Source: Glaciimonas sp. CA11.2
GTDB lineage: Bacteria > Pseudomonadota > Gammaproteobacteria > Burkholderiales > Burkholderiaceae_D
Direction of reading: 5' to 3'
Length of the DNA: 64,000 bases
Assembly (NCBI RefSeq): GCF_034314045.1
Contig: NZ_JAVIWL010000001.1
Location: forward strand, 2,542,001-2,606,000
Below the pieces are notes generated by a model. That model was not told the origin of the DNA. It was given only the letters and a program-made list of their open reading frames with translations, and made no database searches. The position numbers and the translations under genes are program-made. This document shows, in pieces, positions 20,181-29,604 of the stretch; the first letter of the stretch is position 1, and every line of letters begins with the position of its first letter.

Positions 20181-21356
20181 ATGGAATTTGAAACCTGGTG
20201 GTTGTTGGGTATCCCAATCTTTTTTGGTTTGGGTTGGATCGCAGCACGCGTGGATATCAACCAATTGATATCCGAGTCGCGCAGCCTGCCGCGCGGCTAT
20301 TTTAAAGGGTTGAATTTTTTATTGAATGAGCAGCCCGATAAAGCGATTGATGCTTTTATTGAAATTGTAAAACTTGATCCTGAGACTGCAGAATTACATT
20401 TTGCACTTGGCAATTTATTTCGTCGTCGAGGTGAAACCGAACGCGCTATTCGCGTGCATCAGAATTTACTTGCTCGCCCCGATTTGGAGCAGGAACATCG
20501 GTTCCATGCACAATATGAATTGGGTCAGGATTACCTGAAGGCCGGCTTGTTGGATCGCGCCGAAGAAAGCTTCAATTTATTGATCGGGTCCACGTACGGT
20601 GCTCAAGCTGGACGCGCATTACTCGAAATTTATCAACGTGAAAAAGAATGGCAGCGAGCGATTGAAGCTGCACAAGCATTGCAAGAAGCCGGTGCTGGCG
20701 GACGTCAAAAAGAGATCGCCCAGTTTTACTGTGAGTTGGCTCAGGACGCGTTGGTTGATGGCCATCCTGACGATGCCAAGGTATTGTTGGACAAAGCGTT
20801 AGCTAACGATCGTAATAGCGTCCGAGCGACAATGTTGTTGGGTGATGTTTATCTGGCAAAAGACGATGCAGAGGCCGCGTTAGTGGCCTGGCGTCGGGTT
20901 GAGCAGCAGAGTGTGCCGCACGTCGCGCTGGTTGCTCAGCGACTAATGGATGGTTATCGTACCGTTGGTCGTCCTCACGAAGGTGTCAATTTGTTACGCT
21001 CTTATTTGGCAGAAGCATCCTCGATCGATCTGTTGGAAGTGGTGTTTAAGGCCGTGCTTGAATTGGATGGCGTTGAAGCGACGAATAGTCTGGTGAGTGA
21101 TGAACTGCGCCGTACTCCGACACTGCTAGGCCTCGATAAGCTGCTAGAGGCACGGCTCATGATCGCTGCACCAGAAATGCATTCAGAGCTCTCTGTAGTT
21201 AAAAATCTGGTGCACGGTTATACCCAGAAACTGGCGCGTTATCAGTGCAGTCATTGCGGTTTTAAGGCGCGTCAATTTTATTGGCAATGCCCAGGTTGCA
21301 GTCGCTGGGAAACCTATCCGCCGCGTCGTACTGAAGAATTGAATGTGATGAATTAA
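20181..21356 (+). CDS. lapB: Lipopolysaccharide assembly protein LapB (YciM)
   Basis: The 391-residue protein has one N-terminal membrane helix (WWLLGIPIFFGLGWIAARVD), the conserved LPRGYFKGLNFLLNEQPDKA segment, a series of TPR repeats, and a C-terminal rubredoxin-type metal site with Cys356, Cys359, Cys370 and Cys373 (CSHCG ... CPGCSRWETYPP). LapB works with FtsH to regulate LpxC turnover, so it controls the rate of lipopolysaccharide synthesis. It follows lapA by 230 bp. The envelope genes after it (ugd, rfaE1) fit this context. Confidence 0.93.
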   Translation: MEFETWWLLGIPIFFGLGWIAARVDINQLISESRSLPRGYFKGLNFLLNEQPDKAIDAFIEIVKLDPETAELHFALGNLFRRRGETERAIRVHQNLLARPDLEQEHRFHAQYELGQDYLKAGLLDRAEESFNLLIGSTYGAQAGRALLEIYQREKEWQRAIEAAQALQEAGAGGRQKEIAQFYCELAQDALVDGHPDDAKVLLDKALANDRNSVRATMLLGDVYLAKDDAEAALVAWRRVEQQSVPHVALVAQRLMDGYRTVGRPHEGVNLLRSYLAEASSIDLLEVVFKAVLELDGVEATNSLVSDELRRTPTLLGLDKLLEARLMIAAPEMHSELSVVKNLVHGYTQKLARYQCSHCGFKARQFYWQCPGCSRWETYPPRRTEELNVMN

Positions 21357-21564
21357 ATGCAATATATTAAGATTGGGTTTCATATTTTCACTATCTAACG
21401 ACGACGCTAAAGAATGCGGAAGATAGGTTATGAGGCTGCAAAGCAGCAACCAAGTATCGGGGTATATTTAGCGGCGTTCGAAGTGACGGTCGATAGGTCA
21501 CGGGTAGTTAACCTTCAATCGTATTTTTACGGTTGAAATACAGTAAAGCGCAATACGGAAAAAT

Positions 21565-22947
21565 ATGAAAATAACAATTATCGGAACCGGTTATGTTGGT
21601 TTGGTCACGGGCGCTTGCCTAGCTGAACTTGGCAATGACGTTTTTTGTCTTGATTTGGACGAAAAGAAAATCGCTATCTTAAATAGCGGTGGCATCCCAA
21701 TACACGAACCAGGTTTAGCCGAAATCGTTGGTCGCAATCGGGCGAACGGTCGCTTACGGTTTTCGACTGATATTGCCGCCAGCGTTGCCCATGGTCAGAT
21801 TCAATTTATTGCAGTTGGTACGCCGCCTGATGAAGATGGTTCGGCCGACTTACAATATGTGCTGGCAGCTGCGCGTAATATCGGTAAATACATGATTGAT
21901 TTCAAGGTGATTGTTGATAAGTCGACGGTGCCGGTCGGTACTGCAGACAGAGTTACTGCCGCGATTCGGGCTGAGCTGGCGAACCGGACACCAGGCGATG
22001 CAGGTATGAAATTCTCCGTAGTATCCAATCCGGAGTTTTTGAAAGAAGGCGCTGCGGTGGACGATTTTATGCGTCCGGACCGTATCGTGATTGGCTGTGA
22101 TGATGGTGCCGACGGCAAGACTGCTCATGCATTAATGACGCAGCTTTACGCACCGTTTAATCGGAATCACGAGCGCACGTACTGGATGGATGTGCGTTCT
22201 GCCGAGTTCACTAAATATGCTGCGAACGCAATGCTGGCAACTCGCATTTCATTCATGAATGAATTGGCCAATCTTGCAGATAAAGTCGGTGCTGATATTG
22301 AAGCTGTGCGTCATGGTATCGGGTCAGACCCGCGTATCGGACATAGCTTTTTGTATGCCGGTTGCGGTTACGGAGGTTCGTGCTTTCCTAAGGATGTTCA
22401 AGCGTTGGAACGTACTGCACGCGGTTACGATCAAGAGTTGTTGATTCTGCGGGCAGTAGAACAAGTTAATAATAATCAAAAACACGTGCTGGGAAATAAA
22501 ATCGTTGACCGTTTTGGCAGCGATTTGACTGGTAAACACTTTGCATTATGGGGTTTGGCATTCAAACCTAATACAGACGACATGCGCGAAGCATCATCGC
22601 GTGTTTTGTTGAGTGAGTTACTGGGCCGCGGCGCGTCGGTAGCAGTGCATGATCCGGTTGCCATGGTGGAAGCCAAACGTGTCCTTGAGTTGGACTTTGC
22701 TGCCACACCGGAGTTATTGGAGCGACTGCATTTCTGCGAAAACCAAATGGCAGCCTTACAGGACGCGGATGCACTGGTCATCGTTACTGAGTGGAAAACA
22801 TATCGTAGCCCTGATTTTCATCAGGTTCGCACGTATTTGAAGGCACCGGTGATTTTTGATGGACGTAATTTATACGAGCCAACAGTGATGAGCGAGATCG
22901 GTTTCGAGTATTACGGCATTGGTCGCTCGGTACTGGCGCGTAAGTGA
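21565..22947 (+). CDS. ugd: UDP-glucose 6-dehydrogenase
   Basis: The 460-residue NAD-dependent enzyme oxidises UDP-glucose to UDP-glucuronate for polysaccharides or lipid A modification. The N-terminal Rossmann motif is [17 protein letters not shown], the catalytic Cys273 lies in [12 protein letters not shown], and the central domain has [19 protein letters not shown]. The C-terminal domain is complete ([16 protein letters not shown]). The stop codon almost touches the next gene, indicating an operon with rfaE1. Confidence 0.95.
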   Translation: MKITIIGTGYVGLVTGACLAELGNDVFCLDLDEKKIAILNSGGIPIHEPGLAEIVGRNRANGRLRFSTDIAASVAHGQIQFIAVGTPPDEDGSADLQYVLAAARNIGKYMIDFKVIVDKSTVPVGTADRVTAAIRAELANRTPGDAGMKFSVVSNPEFLKEGAAVDDFMRPDRIVIGCDDGADGKTAHALMTQLYAPFNRNHERTYWMDVRSAEFTKYAANAMLATRISFMNELANLADKVGADIEAVRHGIGSDPRIGHSFLYAGCGYGGSCFPKDVQALERTARGYDQELLILRAVEQVNNNQKHVLGNKIVDRFGSDLTGKHFALWGLAFKPNTDDMREASSRVLLSELLGRGASVAVHDPVAMVEAKRVLELDFAATPELLERLHFCENQMAALQDADALVIVTEWKTYRSPDFHQVRTYLKAPVIFDGRNLYEPTVMSEIGFEYYGIGRSVLARK

Positions 22948-22958
22948 GGGCAACCAGT

Positions 22959-23924
22959 ATGAAAGCCAATCAGAAAGTGGAAGTCTCACAAGTTTCACAA
23001 GTGGTTCCTGCTTCGTTTGAAAGCGTTCAAATATTGGTGGTCGGCGATGTCATGCTAGATCGCTATTGGTTTGGCGAAGTAAGCCGGATTTCACCAGAAG
23101 CGCCGGTACCGATAGTACGCGTTGAAAAGCGTGAAGAGCGCTTAGGTGGCGCGGCTAACGTTGCCCGTAATATCGCTACGCTTGGCGGTGGTGCCGGTTT
23201 GCTTGGTGTGGTTGGCCAAGACGAGGCGGGCGACGTTGTGGATAGCCTGTTGACTGAGTTAGGGATCAATAGCTTCCTGACGCGCGACCCGGCCATTTCG
23301 ACCATCATCAAGTTGCGTGTGATTGGGCGACAGCAGCAGTTGCTGCGGATCGATTTTGAAGAACCGCCAACCGACACTGTTTTGCGCGATAAATTGACTC
23401 GTTTCAACACATTATTGCCGCAATATGGTGTGATCGTTTTATCGGATTACGCTAAAGGGAGCTTGGTCAATGTCGCTGATATGATCGCAGCCGCCAAGGA
23501 TGCGGGGAAATGTATTCTCGTTGATCCCAAAGGAGACGATTTTTCACGGTATGCGGGCGCTACGATATTGACCCCGAATAAATCTGAATTGATGCGGATT
23601 GTCGGTACCTGGAAAAGCGAAGAAGAACTCACCACGAAGGCACAAAACCTACGTCAATCGCTAGCACTGGAAGCACTTTTGGTGACGCGGTCAGAAGAGG
23701 GAATGACCTTGTATACGGATCACCAAGTGGTTCATTTTCCGACCATGGCGCGTGAAGTGTTCGATGTCTCCGGTGCAGGTGATACGGTGATTGCGACGAT
23801 GGCGGTCATGATGGGTGCGGGTTTTCCGATTGCTGAGGCGGTGGCTCTGGCAAATCGTGCTGGCGGTATTGTGGTTGGTAAGCTCGGGACTGCAACGGTC
23901 ACGCATAAAGAACTGTTCCCATAA
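22959..23924 (+). CDS. rfaE1: D-glycero-beta-D-manno-heptose-7-phosphate kinase
   Basis: The 321-residue PfkB-family kinase makes the 1,7-bisphosphate needed for ADP-heptose of the lipopolysaccharide inner core. Motifs are VVGDVMLDRYWFGEVSRISP, the sugar-binding GGAANVARNIATLGG and the anion hole FDVSGAGDTVIATMA. The adenylyltransferase domain found in E. coli HldE is absent, so this is the stand-alone kinase and a separate rfaE2 is expected elsewhere. The ATG at 22959 is chosen because GAGGG lies 8 bp before it; a GTG at 22944 overlapping ugd is possible but less likely. Confidence 0.92.
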   Translation: MKANQKVEVSQVSQVVPASFESVQILVVGDVMLDRYWFGEVSRISPEAPVPIVRVEKREERLGGAANVARNIATLGGGAGLLGVVGQDEAGDVVDSLLTELGINSFLTRDPAISTIIKLRVIGRQQQLLRIDFEEPPTDTVLRDKLTRFNTLLPQYGVIVLSDYAKGSLVNVADMIAAAKDAGKCILVDPKGDDFSRYAGATILTPNKSELMRIVGTWKSEEELTTKAQNLRQSLALEALLVTRSEEGMTLYTDHQVVHFPTMAREVFDVSGAGDTVIATMAVMMGAGFPIAEAVALANRAGGIVVGKLGTATVTHKELFP

Positions 23925-24046
23925 GCCAAGTCCTAGAGTGTGATGAGAATGGCCGTTTTTAACAACAACGGCTTCCTATAATGAGCACGGCGTATTTACG
24001 TCAGGTTCATTAAATGAACTCATCACACTAAAAGAAAGAGGACTGC
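23925..24046. repeat. Inverted repeat between rfaE1 and the ComEA-like gene
   Basis: AGTGTGATGAG (23937-23947) is repeated inverted at 24019-24029. The roughly 70 bp between the arms hold a weak GCCGTT/AACGGC hairpin and the palindrome GTTCAT-TAA-ATGAAC (24005-24019). The right arm sits directly upstream of the next start codon. It could be a terminator-promoter junction or an operator; I cannot decide from sequence. Confidence 0.4.
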
Positions 24047-24388
24047 ATGCTAAAAAAATTATTCCAGATCACGGCAATGTCAATTGTCACCATGAGTATG
24101 GCATTCGCGCAAGTTGACGTGAATAAGGCCGATAAGGCTGCGCTTGATAGTGTGAAGGGCGTAGGATCATCGACGTCTAAACGCATTCTTGACGAACGTA
24201 CCAAAGGTGGCAACTTTAAAGATTGGCCTGATTTTGAAAAGCGGGTTAAAGGGATTGGCGGCAAAAGTGCTGTTAAATTGTCGACGGCTGGATTACAAGT
24301 CAATGGTCAATCGAAATCGAATGTCCCAACAAAACCTGGAGTGAAAGCCGAGCCCAAAAAAGAAGCGGTTAAAGTACCTGTCAAATAG
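24047..24388 (+). CDS. ComEA-like helix-hairpin-helix exported protein
   Basis: The 113-residue protein has a signal peptide (MLKKLFQITAMSIVTMSMAFA, then QVDVNKAD) and a tandem helix-hairpin-helix DNA-binding module (KAALDSVKGVGSSTSKRILDE, then FEKRVKGIGGKSAVKLS). It ends in a Lys/Pro-rich tail. The small ComEA family binds incoming DNA in the periplasm during transformation in competent bacteria. Many betaproteobacteria carry this short form, and competence itself is not shown here. GAAAGAGG precedes the ATG, and an intrinsic terminator follows. Confidence 0.85.
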   Translation: MLKKLFQITAMSIVTMSMAFAQVDVNKADKAALDSVKGVGSSTSKRILDERTKGGNFKDWPDFEKRVKGIGGKSAVKLSTAGLQVNGQSKSNVPTKPGVKAEPKKEAVKVPVK

Positions 24389-24748
24389 TAGAAAAGAATT
24401 TGGCGACATGGTGTCGTATTAATTAATTGTATTGCTCATCTTTTGAAAGCTCCTTGGAAATAAGGAGCTTTTTTATTTTTTTGCGATCAAATTGACCGTG
24501 ATGAATAGCTTTTAATTAATCGCTTCTGACATCATAAACGTGACTTGGTGATGGCTTGAACTTAGCTGACCCATTAGCGTAATTAGCGAGTCACTTAGTG
24601 GTGCATTGAACAATGCAACTAGGGGCCCATTTCACGCGAATAGTAACGGCTTCTGAATCGTATTCGTATTTGATTTGGTCGTACTGCATACGCACAATAA
24701 AGTCTCATATTAGAATAGGTCTTTTGCCTCTTCTGCTAAGCGTAAACT
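24389..24748. other. Intergenic region between the ComEA-like gene and cysM
   Basis: This 360-bp stretch contains the terminator of the ComEA-like gene and then about 270 bp that probably carry the cysM promoter. I see no RNA gene or coding frame with a ribosome binding site. Confidence 0.5.
24446..24480 (+). terminator. Intrinsic terminator after the ComEA-like gene
   Basis: A perfect 9-bp stem (AAGCTCCTT, 24447-24455, with AAGGAGCTT, 24462-24470) with a GGAAAT loop is followed by a long T-rich run (TTTTATTTTT). Confidence 0.93.
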
Positions 24749-25651
24749 ATGCCCTATCTCACTATCGAAGACACAATCGGAAACACGCCGCTGGTTCAGC
24801 TAAAGCGCATTTCAGCCGACATTACCGCCCAGCGTAACAATATTATCCTCGGCAAGTTAGAGGGAAATAATCCAGCCGGCTCAGTCAAGGATAGAGCTGC
24901 GCTGTCGATGATTAAACGCGCCGAAGCACGCGGTGGCATAAAGCCAGGCGATACTCTGATTGAAGCGACTAGTGGCAATACTGGCATTGCCTTAGCAATG
25001 GTAGCGACAATGCGCGGTTACAAAATGGTGTTGTTAATGCCAGAAAATTTGAGCGAAGAACGTCGCCAAAGTATGGCTGCGTACGGTGCCAAAATCATAT
25101 TAACGCCTAAGACAGGCGGCATGGAGTACGCGCGCGATCTGGCGCAAAAAATGGAAAAAGATGGTGAGGGCTTGATTTTGGACCAGTTTGCTAACCCGGA
25201 TAACGCGTTGGCGCATTACGAAACCACAGGCCCTGAAATATGGCGTGATACCGGCGGAAAAATTACCCATTTCGTCAGCGCGATGGGGACCACCGGCACA
25301 ATCATGGGTGTATCTCGATACCTGAAGGAGCAAAATCAGGCCATACAGATTATCGGTGCACAGCCGGAAGAGGGGTCACAGATTCCAGGCATCAGAAAAT
25401 GGCCGGAAGCATATATGCCGAAAATTTACGATCATGCACGCGTAGATCAAATTGAGTCGGTTAGTCAATCTGCAGCCGAGCACATGGCACGCAGACTAGC
25501 AAGTGAAGAGGGTATCTTTTGCGGGATATCCGCGGCAGGCGCCTGCGAAGTAGCGTTGCGTATTTCTCAACAAGTAGAAAATGCAACAATCGTGTTCATC
25601 GTCTGCGATCGCGGGGATCGATACTTATCAACGGGTGTTTTCCCTGCGTAG
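24749..25651 (+). CDS. cysM: Cysteine synthase B (O-acetylserine sulfhydrylase B)
   Basis: The 300-residue PLP enzyme makes cysteine from O-acetylserine and sulfide or thiosulfate. The PLP lysine is Lys47 in NNPAGSVKDRAA, and the substrate loop is EATSGNTGIALAM. The sequence groups with CysM rather than CysK by its length and by the segment KLEGNNPAGSVKDR. A short GGSQIPGI-type loop (EEGSQIPGIRKWPEAYMP) is present. It appears monocistronic. Confidence 0.94.
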   Translation: MPYLTIEDTIGNTPLVQLKRISADITAQRNNIILGKLEGNNPAGSVKDRAALSMIKRAEARGGIKPGDTLIEATSGNTGIALAMVATMRGYKMVLLMPENLSEERRQSMAAYGAKIILTPKTGGMEYARDLAQKMEKDGEGLILDQFANPDNALAHYETTGPEIWRDTGGKITHFVSAMGTTGTIMGVSRYLKEQNQAIQIIGAQPEEGSQIPGIRKWPEAYMPKIYDHARVDQIESVSQSAAEHMARRLASEEGIFCGISAAGACEVALRISQQVENATIVFIVCDRGDRYLSTGVFPA

Positions 25652-25674
25652 CTGTTATGAGTGGATATTACATT

Positions 25675-25710
25675 AGTGCGCTTGCAATCTTGTAATGTTG
25701 CAAGCGCACT
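25675..25710. repeat. Perfect 13-bp inverted repeat after cysM
   Basis: AGTGCGCTTGCAA (25675-25687) and TTGCAAGCGCACT (25698-25710) are exact reverse complements around a 10-bp loop. It lies between cysM and the convergent HTH gene. There is no T-run on either side, so it is not a classical intrinsic terminator, although it may stop or stabilise transcripts from both directions. Confidence 0.85.
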
Positions 25711-25753
25711 AAACCAAACCAGATAACAAACGCAGGGCGTAGCGACGACCACA

Positions 25754-26086
25754 TTACTTTTGTTGTTCTGCCTCGATTTTATCTTTTGGCTTAAATTGTT
25801 TGTCGCTGATACGGAATTTTTCACGACGATCACCCATCAAGGCGCGTAGTTCACTAATAGTGAGGCTGCTAACTTCATGCATACGAATCAACAATGAAGC
25901 GCCGACCGGCAGGCGGTGGTGGCGAATCTTGCTAATTACGGGTGGAGCAACTTCTAACGCACGTGACAAGGCGGCATCATTTTTCAGATGTAACTTATCT
26001 ATGAGAGAGTCAAGCAAATGGTTTGGGTCGTAAGACACTTGCTCATCCAATTTGTTGCTTTTTGGCGCTTCTAATGAGGTATTCAT
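25754..26086 (-). CDS. Small Cro/CI-like helix-turn-helix protein
   Basis: The 110-residue protein has a central helix-turn-helix resembling the lambda-repressor fold: LKNDAALSRALEVAPPVISK (about residues 34-53), then IRHHRLPVGASLLIRMHEVS. It ends with a basic tail. I recognise it as a conserved small DNA-binding protein of Burkholderiales without an assigned function. It is the only gene on this strand between cysM and the AT-rich gap. Its regulator role is inferred from the fold only. Confidence 0.75.
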   Translation of the reverse strand: MNTSLEAPKSNKLDEQVSYDPNHLLDSLIDKLHLKNDAALSRALEVAPPVISKIRHHRLPVGASLLIRMHEVSSLTISELRALMGDRREKFRISDKQFKPKDKIEAEQQK

Positions 26087-26804
26087 AGTTCGATAGATTC
26101 CATTTATTCTGATGTTGAATAGGGAAGGTTTGCGCTAAGTATGTCGAAATATTGCGCGGCTGTAACCTTCAGCTTATTGGCGAAGTTGCAAGTAGCTTTA
26201 TTTTATACCGATTCTATGTATTTTTTGTCAAAAAGAAACACTTTAAAACAATTCAAAATAGCGGTAGTAAAAAAACAACAAAATTGGATTTTAATAACTT
26301 ACTTTGAACTCTAACAACTTCTAGCAGGTTGGATGATGATTTCTAGTAAAAAGTTGCAAAAACTTAATTTTATTTTTTGCTCAATGATTTATAGTGCTTT
26401 TCCGTCACTTTATTCTTCTTAAAGTATTTTGACAACATCTTTAAATTCTGCAGTTTCCTTCCAAATTTGACACCTTTTACCTCGCTTTGTGTTGACGGCT
26501 CAGGCTTCAATGCCCGATCTTTATCGATTGTGAATTCTTGCGTGTGTTTGTGTTTCAGGGGATGGCTTGCTTTCACCGCATTTTAAAAAACTCTGTTGGG
26601 CGACATGAGCACATGGATCCCAACTGGAAATATTACATGCTTGCTTTAACGCTTATCCATGGCAAATACGATGAACGCGACATACCGATTGATTTTGCGT
26701 TTATGTCGACTGAAAAAAGGAAAATCCTGTGGTCCTTTGATTGGTGATGTGCAATTTTCAAAGCGAAAAATGTTGCTGTGATAGATATTCTTCCAGATAT
26801 TATT
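26087..26804. other. AT-rich region with no confidently called gene
   Basis: The 718-bp stretch is clearly AT-richer than its neighbours. It has two overlapping open frames on opposite strands. A minus frame (26370-26576, 68 codons from GTG) encodes a very lysine-rich peptide. A plus frame (26562-26747) encodes MACFHRILKNSVGRHEHMD and continues through DERDIPIDFAF to a WSFDW end. Neither has a good ribosome binding site and I recognise neither. At most one can be real. The region may be a decayed or recently acquired segment. Confidence 0.4.
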
Positions 26805-27374
26805 TCAGGATTTCTTTTCTTCCAAGGTAGCTGCGACGTCTAGTTTCCCCCAGCCTAAAATACCCAAGTCCTCCATGGTTTGCACATTTTTTTCAAAAAT
26901 CTCAGCAGCTTCAGGGAACGCTTCTATCGCATTATCTAGACTTGCTTCGCGCAATAAATGCAGCGTCGGATAAGGCGAGCGATTGGTGTAGTTGGCGATG
27001 TCTTCCGGTTCTGTGCCGGCGAACTGATAATCAGGATGAAAACTGGCTATTTGAATTTCACCTTCGAGATCGAGGGTTTGAAGCAGGGCATCAGCGTCGT
27101 CCAGAAAATCGTTGTAGTCCAAAAAATCTTGTAATACGTGAGGGTGAATTAATAGCGTTGTATCAATTAAAGCCGGATCTGCCTGAAATAGAAAATCCAG
27201 TTCAGTTTGTAGGTCAGTGTGCAGGTCTGCAACATTTTGCGCACCGCTGACGACGAAGCGAATTTGATTTTTGACATATACCGCCTTGGCGAAAGGGCAC
27301 AAATTCAGGCCAATTACGGCGCGCTCAACCCAGTGTTTAGTATCGGAAATGACTTGCTCAGTGAATTGGGGCAT
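26805..27374 (-). CDS. DUF1415 family protein
   Basis: The 189-residue protein starts at the ATG of MPQFTEQVISDTKHWVERAV; the upstream 35 codons of the open frame are not part of the family. It has the family's hallmark GLNLCPFAKAVY segment near the N-terminus, HPHVLQDFLDYNDFL in the middle and SPYPTLHLLRE later. DUF1415 is widespread in Proteobacteria and has no established function; the conserved Cys and His residues hint at catalysis. It stands alone and is divergent from the YaeQ gene. Confidence 0.85.
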   Translation of the reverse strand: MPQFTEQVISDTKHWVERAVIGLNLCPFAKAVYVKNQIRFVVSGAQNVADLHTDLQTELDFLFQADPALIDTTLLIHPHVLQDFLDYNDFLDDADALLQTLDLEGEIQIASFHPDYQFAGTEPEDIANYTNRSPYPTLHLLREASLDNAIEAFPEAAEIFEKNVQTMEDLGILGWGKLDVAATLEEKKS

Positions 27375-27639
27375 GGTGATTAATAATAAAATGAATAAAA
27401 AATCAGCACTTTGGGCGCAAATTTGCCCATCTGAAGTGCAAAGCGTAGAAGTGATTAAAGAGCAATGGGCGGCGCACAAAAGCCATTTGCCTAAAAAAGC
27501 ACACTATATATCGTCCACAAAAAAACAAAACGGGTTATTCTTCCGGTCGCGAACCGACCACTGCGCACGCAAGGCGCGTATGTTGGGGTTTGTGTTGTCA
27601 TGTTGATCCACGCAACCACCACCAATAAAGCTCCGTATC

Positions 27640-28176
27640 ATGGCCCTTAAAGCAACTATTTTTAAAGTCGATCTGCAAATTGCGGATATGGACCGTCACT
27701 ATTATCAAGAGCATGCGCTTACTATCGCCCGACATCCATCGGAAACCGACGAACGGATGATGGTGCGTGTGTTAGCTTTTGCGCGTCACGCTTCTGAAGC
27801 ACTGGTTTTTAGTAAAGGATTATGGGATGTTGATGAGCCGGATATCTGGGAGAAAGACCTGACCGGTGCCATCAATTTGTGGGTTGAGGTTGGGCAGCCG
27901 GACGAGAAGCGTATTTTGAAAGCTTGTGGGCGTGCAGGGCAGGTGGTGGTTTACTGTTACAGCAGCACCAGTCATATCTGGTGGGCGCAAATAAGTAATA
28001 AAGTGGCGCGTGCCCGTAACTTGACTGTCATCAATCTGCCTGCTGGCACGAGTATCGCGTTGAGCAAACAGGCTCAGCGCAATATGCAATTGCAATGCAC
28101 TATTCAAGACGGTCAAATCTGGATGAACGCCAACGACGAAACGGTTCAGGTAGATTTAACGACCCTTCAGGGTTAA
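27640..28176 (+). CDS. yaeQ: YaeQ family protein
   Basis: The 178-residue protein begins MALKATIFKVDLQIADMDRH and has the family segments HPSETDERMMVRVLAFARHA, LWVEVGQPDEKRILKACGRA and SSTSHIWWAQI. YaeQ proteins have a PD-(D/E)XK nuclease-like fold. The E and QxK-like pattern is visible in WVEVGQPDEKR, but no reaction has been firmly shown. The length matches the family (about 180 residues). It converges with the mltB operon. Confidence 0.88.
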   Translation: MALKATIFKVDLQIADMDRHYYQEHALTIARHPSETDERMMVRVLAFARHASEALVFSKGLWDVDEPDIWEKDLTGAINLWVEVGQPDEKRILKACGRAGQVVVYCYSSTSHIWWAQISNKVARARNLTVINLPAGTSIALSKQAQRNMQLQCTIQDGQIWMNANDETVQVDLTTLQG

Positions 28177-28347
28177 CTTTCAGTCGCTGGGCTTCTGCTG
28201 TCTGGTATCTGACTAGCGTGTATTGGGCGTAGCAAAGAAATCGATGATCCTGATGGCGATTTTTTCTCTCTGATCGCGCAGTATATATCATCAATCATAG
28301 AGCATTGTTTTGCCACGATGGACCACCGTGGCAGCCAAAGCAGGGAA

Positions 28348-29604
28348 CTAGCGGCCTGCACGTGCCGCACTAACTGAGCGCCCCAAATCAATCACCGACA
28401 TAGCGTAAAAGAAACTGCGGTTATATTTGGTAATGGCGAAGAAATTATCCGTGCCAAGCCAATGTTCGGTCGGTGCGTTGCCATTTTGCAGGTCGACCAG
28501 ACCAAAGCGCATATTGCTGCCGCCAGCCAGCGCTGCTTTTGACATCACGCCCGCGGCCGTCAATTCATCCAGAGAAAATTTTGCTTCCAGACCTTGTCCG
28601 ATAAACGCTTGCCAGCGGTTTTCGCTACTGGTATCGGTCGCCACGGTTGCCGGAAAAACGATCGGCTCGCCCGTTTTCCAGCCGTGCACCTGCAAGTAAT
28701 GGGCGACACTTCCAATGGCGTCAATCGGCGAGTTGCGCAGGTCAATTTTTCCGTTTCCATCAAAATCGACTCCGTATTGACGAATGCTACTAGGCATAAA
28801 TTGTGGCCAGCCGATGGCACCAGCGTACGAACCTAACAGCGAAAAGGGATCGATATTCGACTCACGGGCAAACAGCAACGTGTTTTCTAATTCTTTACGG
28901 AAAAATGCCATACGCGCGTCGCGGGTTGGTGTGTTTGGATAGTCGAATGCCAATGTGGTAATCGCATCCATTACGCGAAAATTGCCAGTATTTCGGCCAT
29001 AGACGGTTTCAACGCCAATGATACCGACAATGATTTCAGCTGGAACACCGTACTGAGCTTCCGCGCGAGCAAGCGCATCACTGTAGGTATCCCAGAATTT
29101 GACGCCAGCTTTAATACGGATTGGCTCAACGAAACGTGCGCGATACGCGACCCAGTTTTTAGGCTTGCCCGGAGGACCTGGTTTCATTAACTGGATTGCG
29201 CTATCGACTAAACGTGTTTTGTTAAACACGGCTTCTAATTCTGCGCGGGTAAAACCGTTCCTGGCGACCATTTGATCAATGAAAGCAGAGACAGTTTTCC
29301 ATTGTCCGAAATTGGTGAACTCATTATCGTCACCAGTAGCCGGCGCAATGCCTGAGTCCACTAATCTTGGCGGCGGCATCGTAGCGGCGACACTATTCGG
29401 GAGATTGCCCGACGTAGCGGTTGGAGCTGCAGGAGCGCCCGCATTGAGGGGACTTGATGGCTTGGTTATTGGCGGATTTACGGCGCAGGCAGCAGTTAAC
29501 ATTGCGATCGCCAACGCTGCGTAAAGTCGAGACCGTTGCAGTAATTTTGGCAAGGAACATGGCAGTAAAAGAGCGGGTAACGTGGCGCGAATGAGAGGTT
29601 TCAT
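28348..29604 (-). CDS. mltB: Membrane-bound lytic murein transglycosylase B
   Basis: The 418-residue family 3 lytic transglycosylase cleaves peptidoglycan glycan strands. The catalytic glutamate is Glu199 in IIVGIIGVETVYGRNTG, and the GAIGWPQFMPSS and VDFDGNGKIDL segments are typical. The N-terminus has a hydrophobic stretch ending LTAAC (Cys40), a probable lipobox after an unusually long n-region, so it may be an outer-membrane lipoprotein. Its ATG shares one base with the stop codon of the upstream transglutaminase gene (TGATG), which points to translational coupling. Confidence 0.9.
   Translation of the reverse strand: MKPLIRATLPALLLPCSLPKLLQRSRLYAALAIAMLTAACAVNPPITKPSSPLNAGAPAAPTATSGNLPNSVAATMPPPRLVDSGIAPATGDDNEFTNFGQWKTVSAFIDQMVARNGFTRAELEAVFNKTRLVDSAIQLMKPGPPGKPKNWVAYRARFVEPIRIKAGVKFWDTYSDALARAEAQYGVPAEIIVGIIGVETVYGRNTGNFRVMDAITTLAFDYPNTPTRDARMAFFRKELENTLLFARESNIDPFSLLGSYAGAIGWPQFMPSSIRQYGVDFDGNGKIDLRNSPIDAIGSVAHYLQVHGWKTGEPIVFPATVATDTSSENRWQAFIGQGLEAKFSLDELTAAGVMSKAALAGGSNMRFGLVDLQNGNAPTEHWLGTDNFFAITKYNRSFFYAMSVIDLGRSVSAARAGR

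Noticed and set aside
27391..27606. A 71-codon plus-strand frame between the DUF1415 and YaeQ genes
   Set aside because: It has no Shine-Dalgarno sequence, no recognisable family, and occupies what is probably the divergent promoter region.
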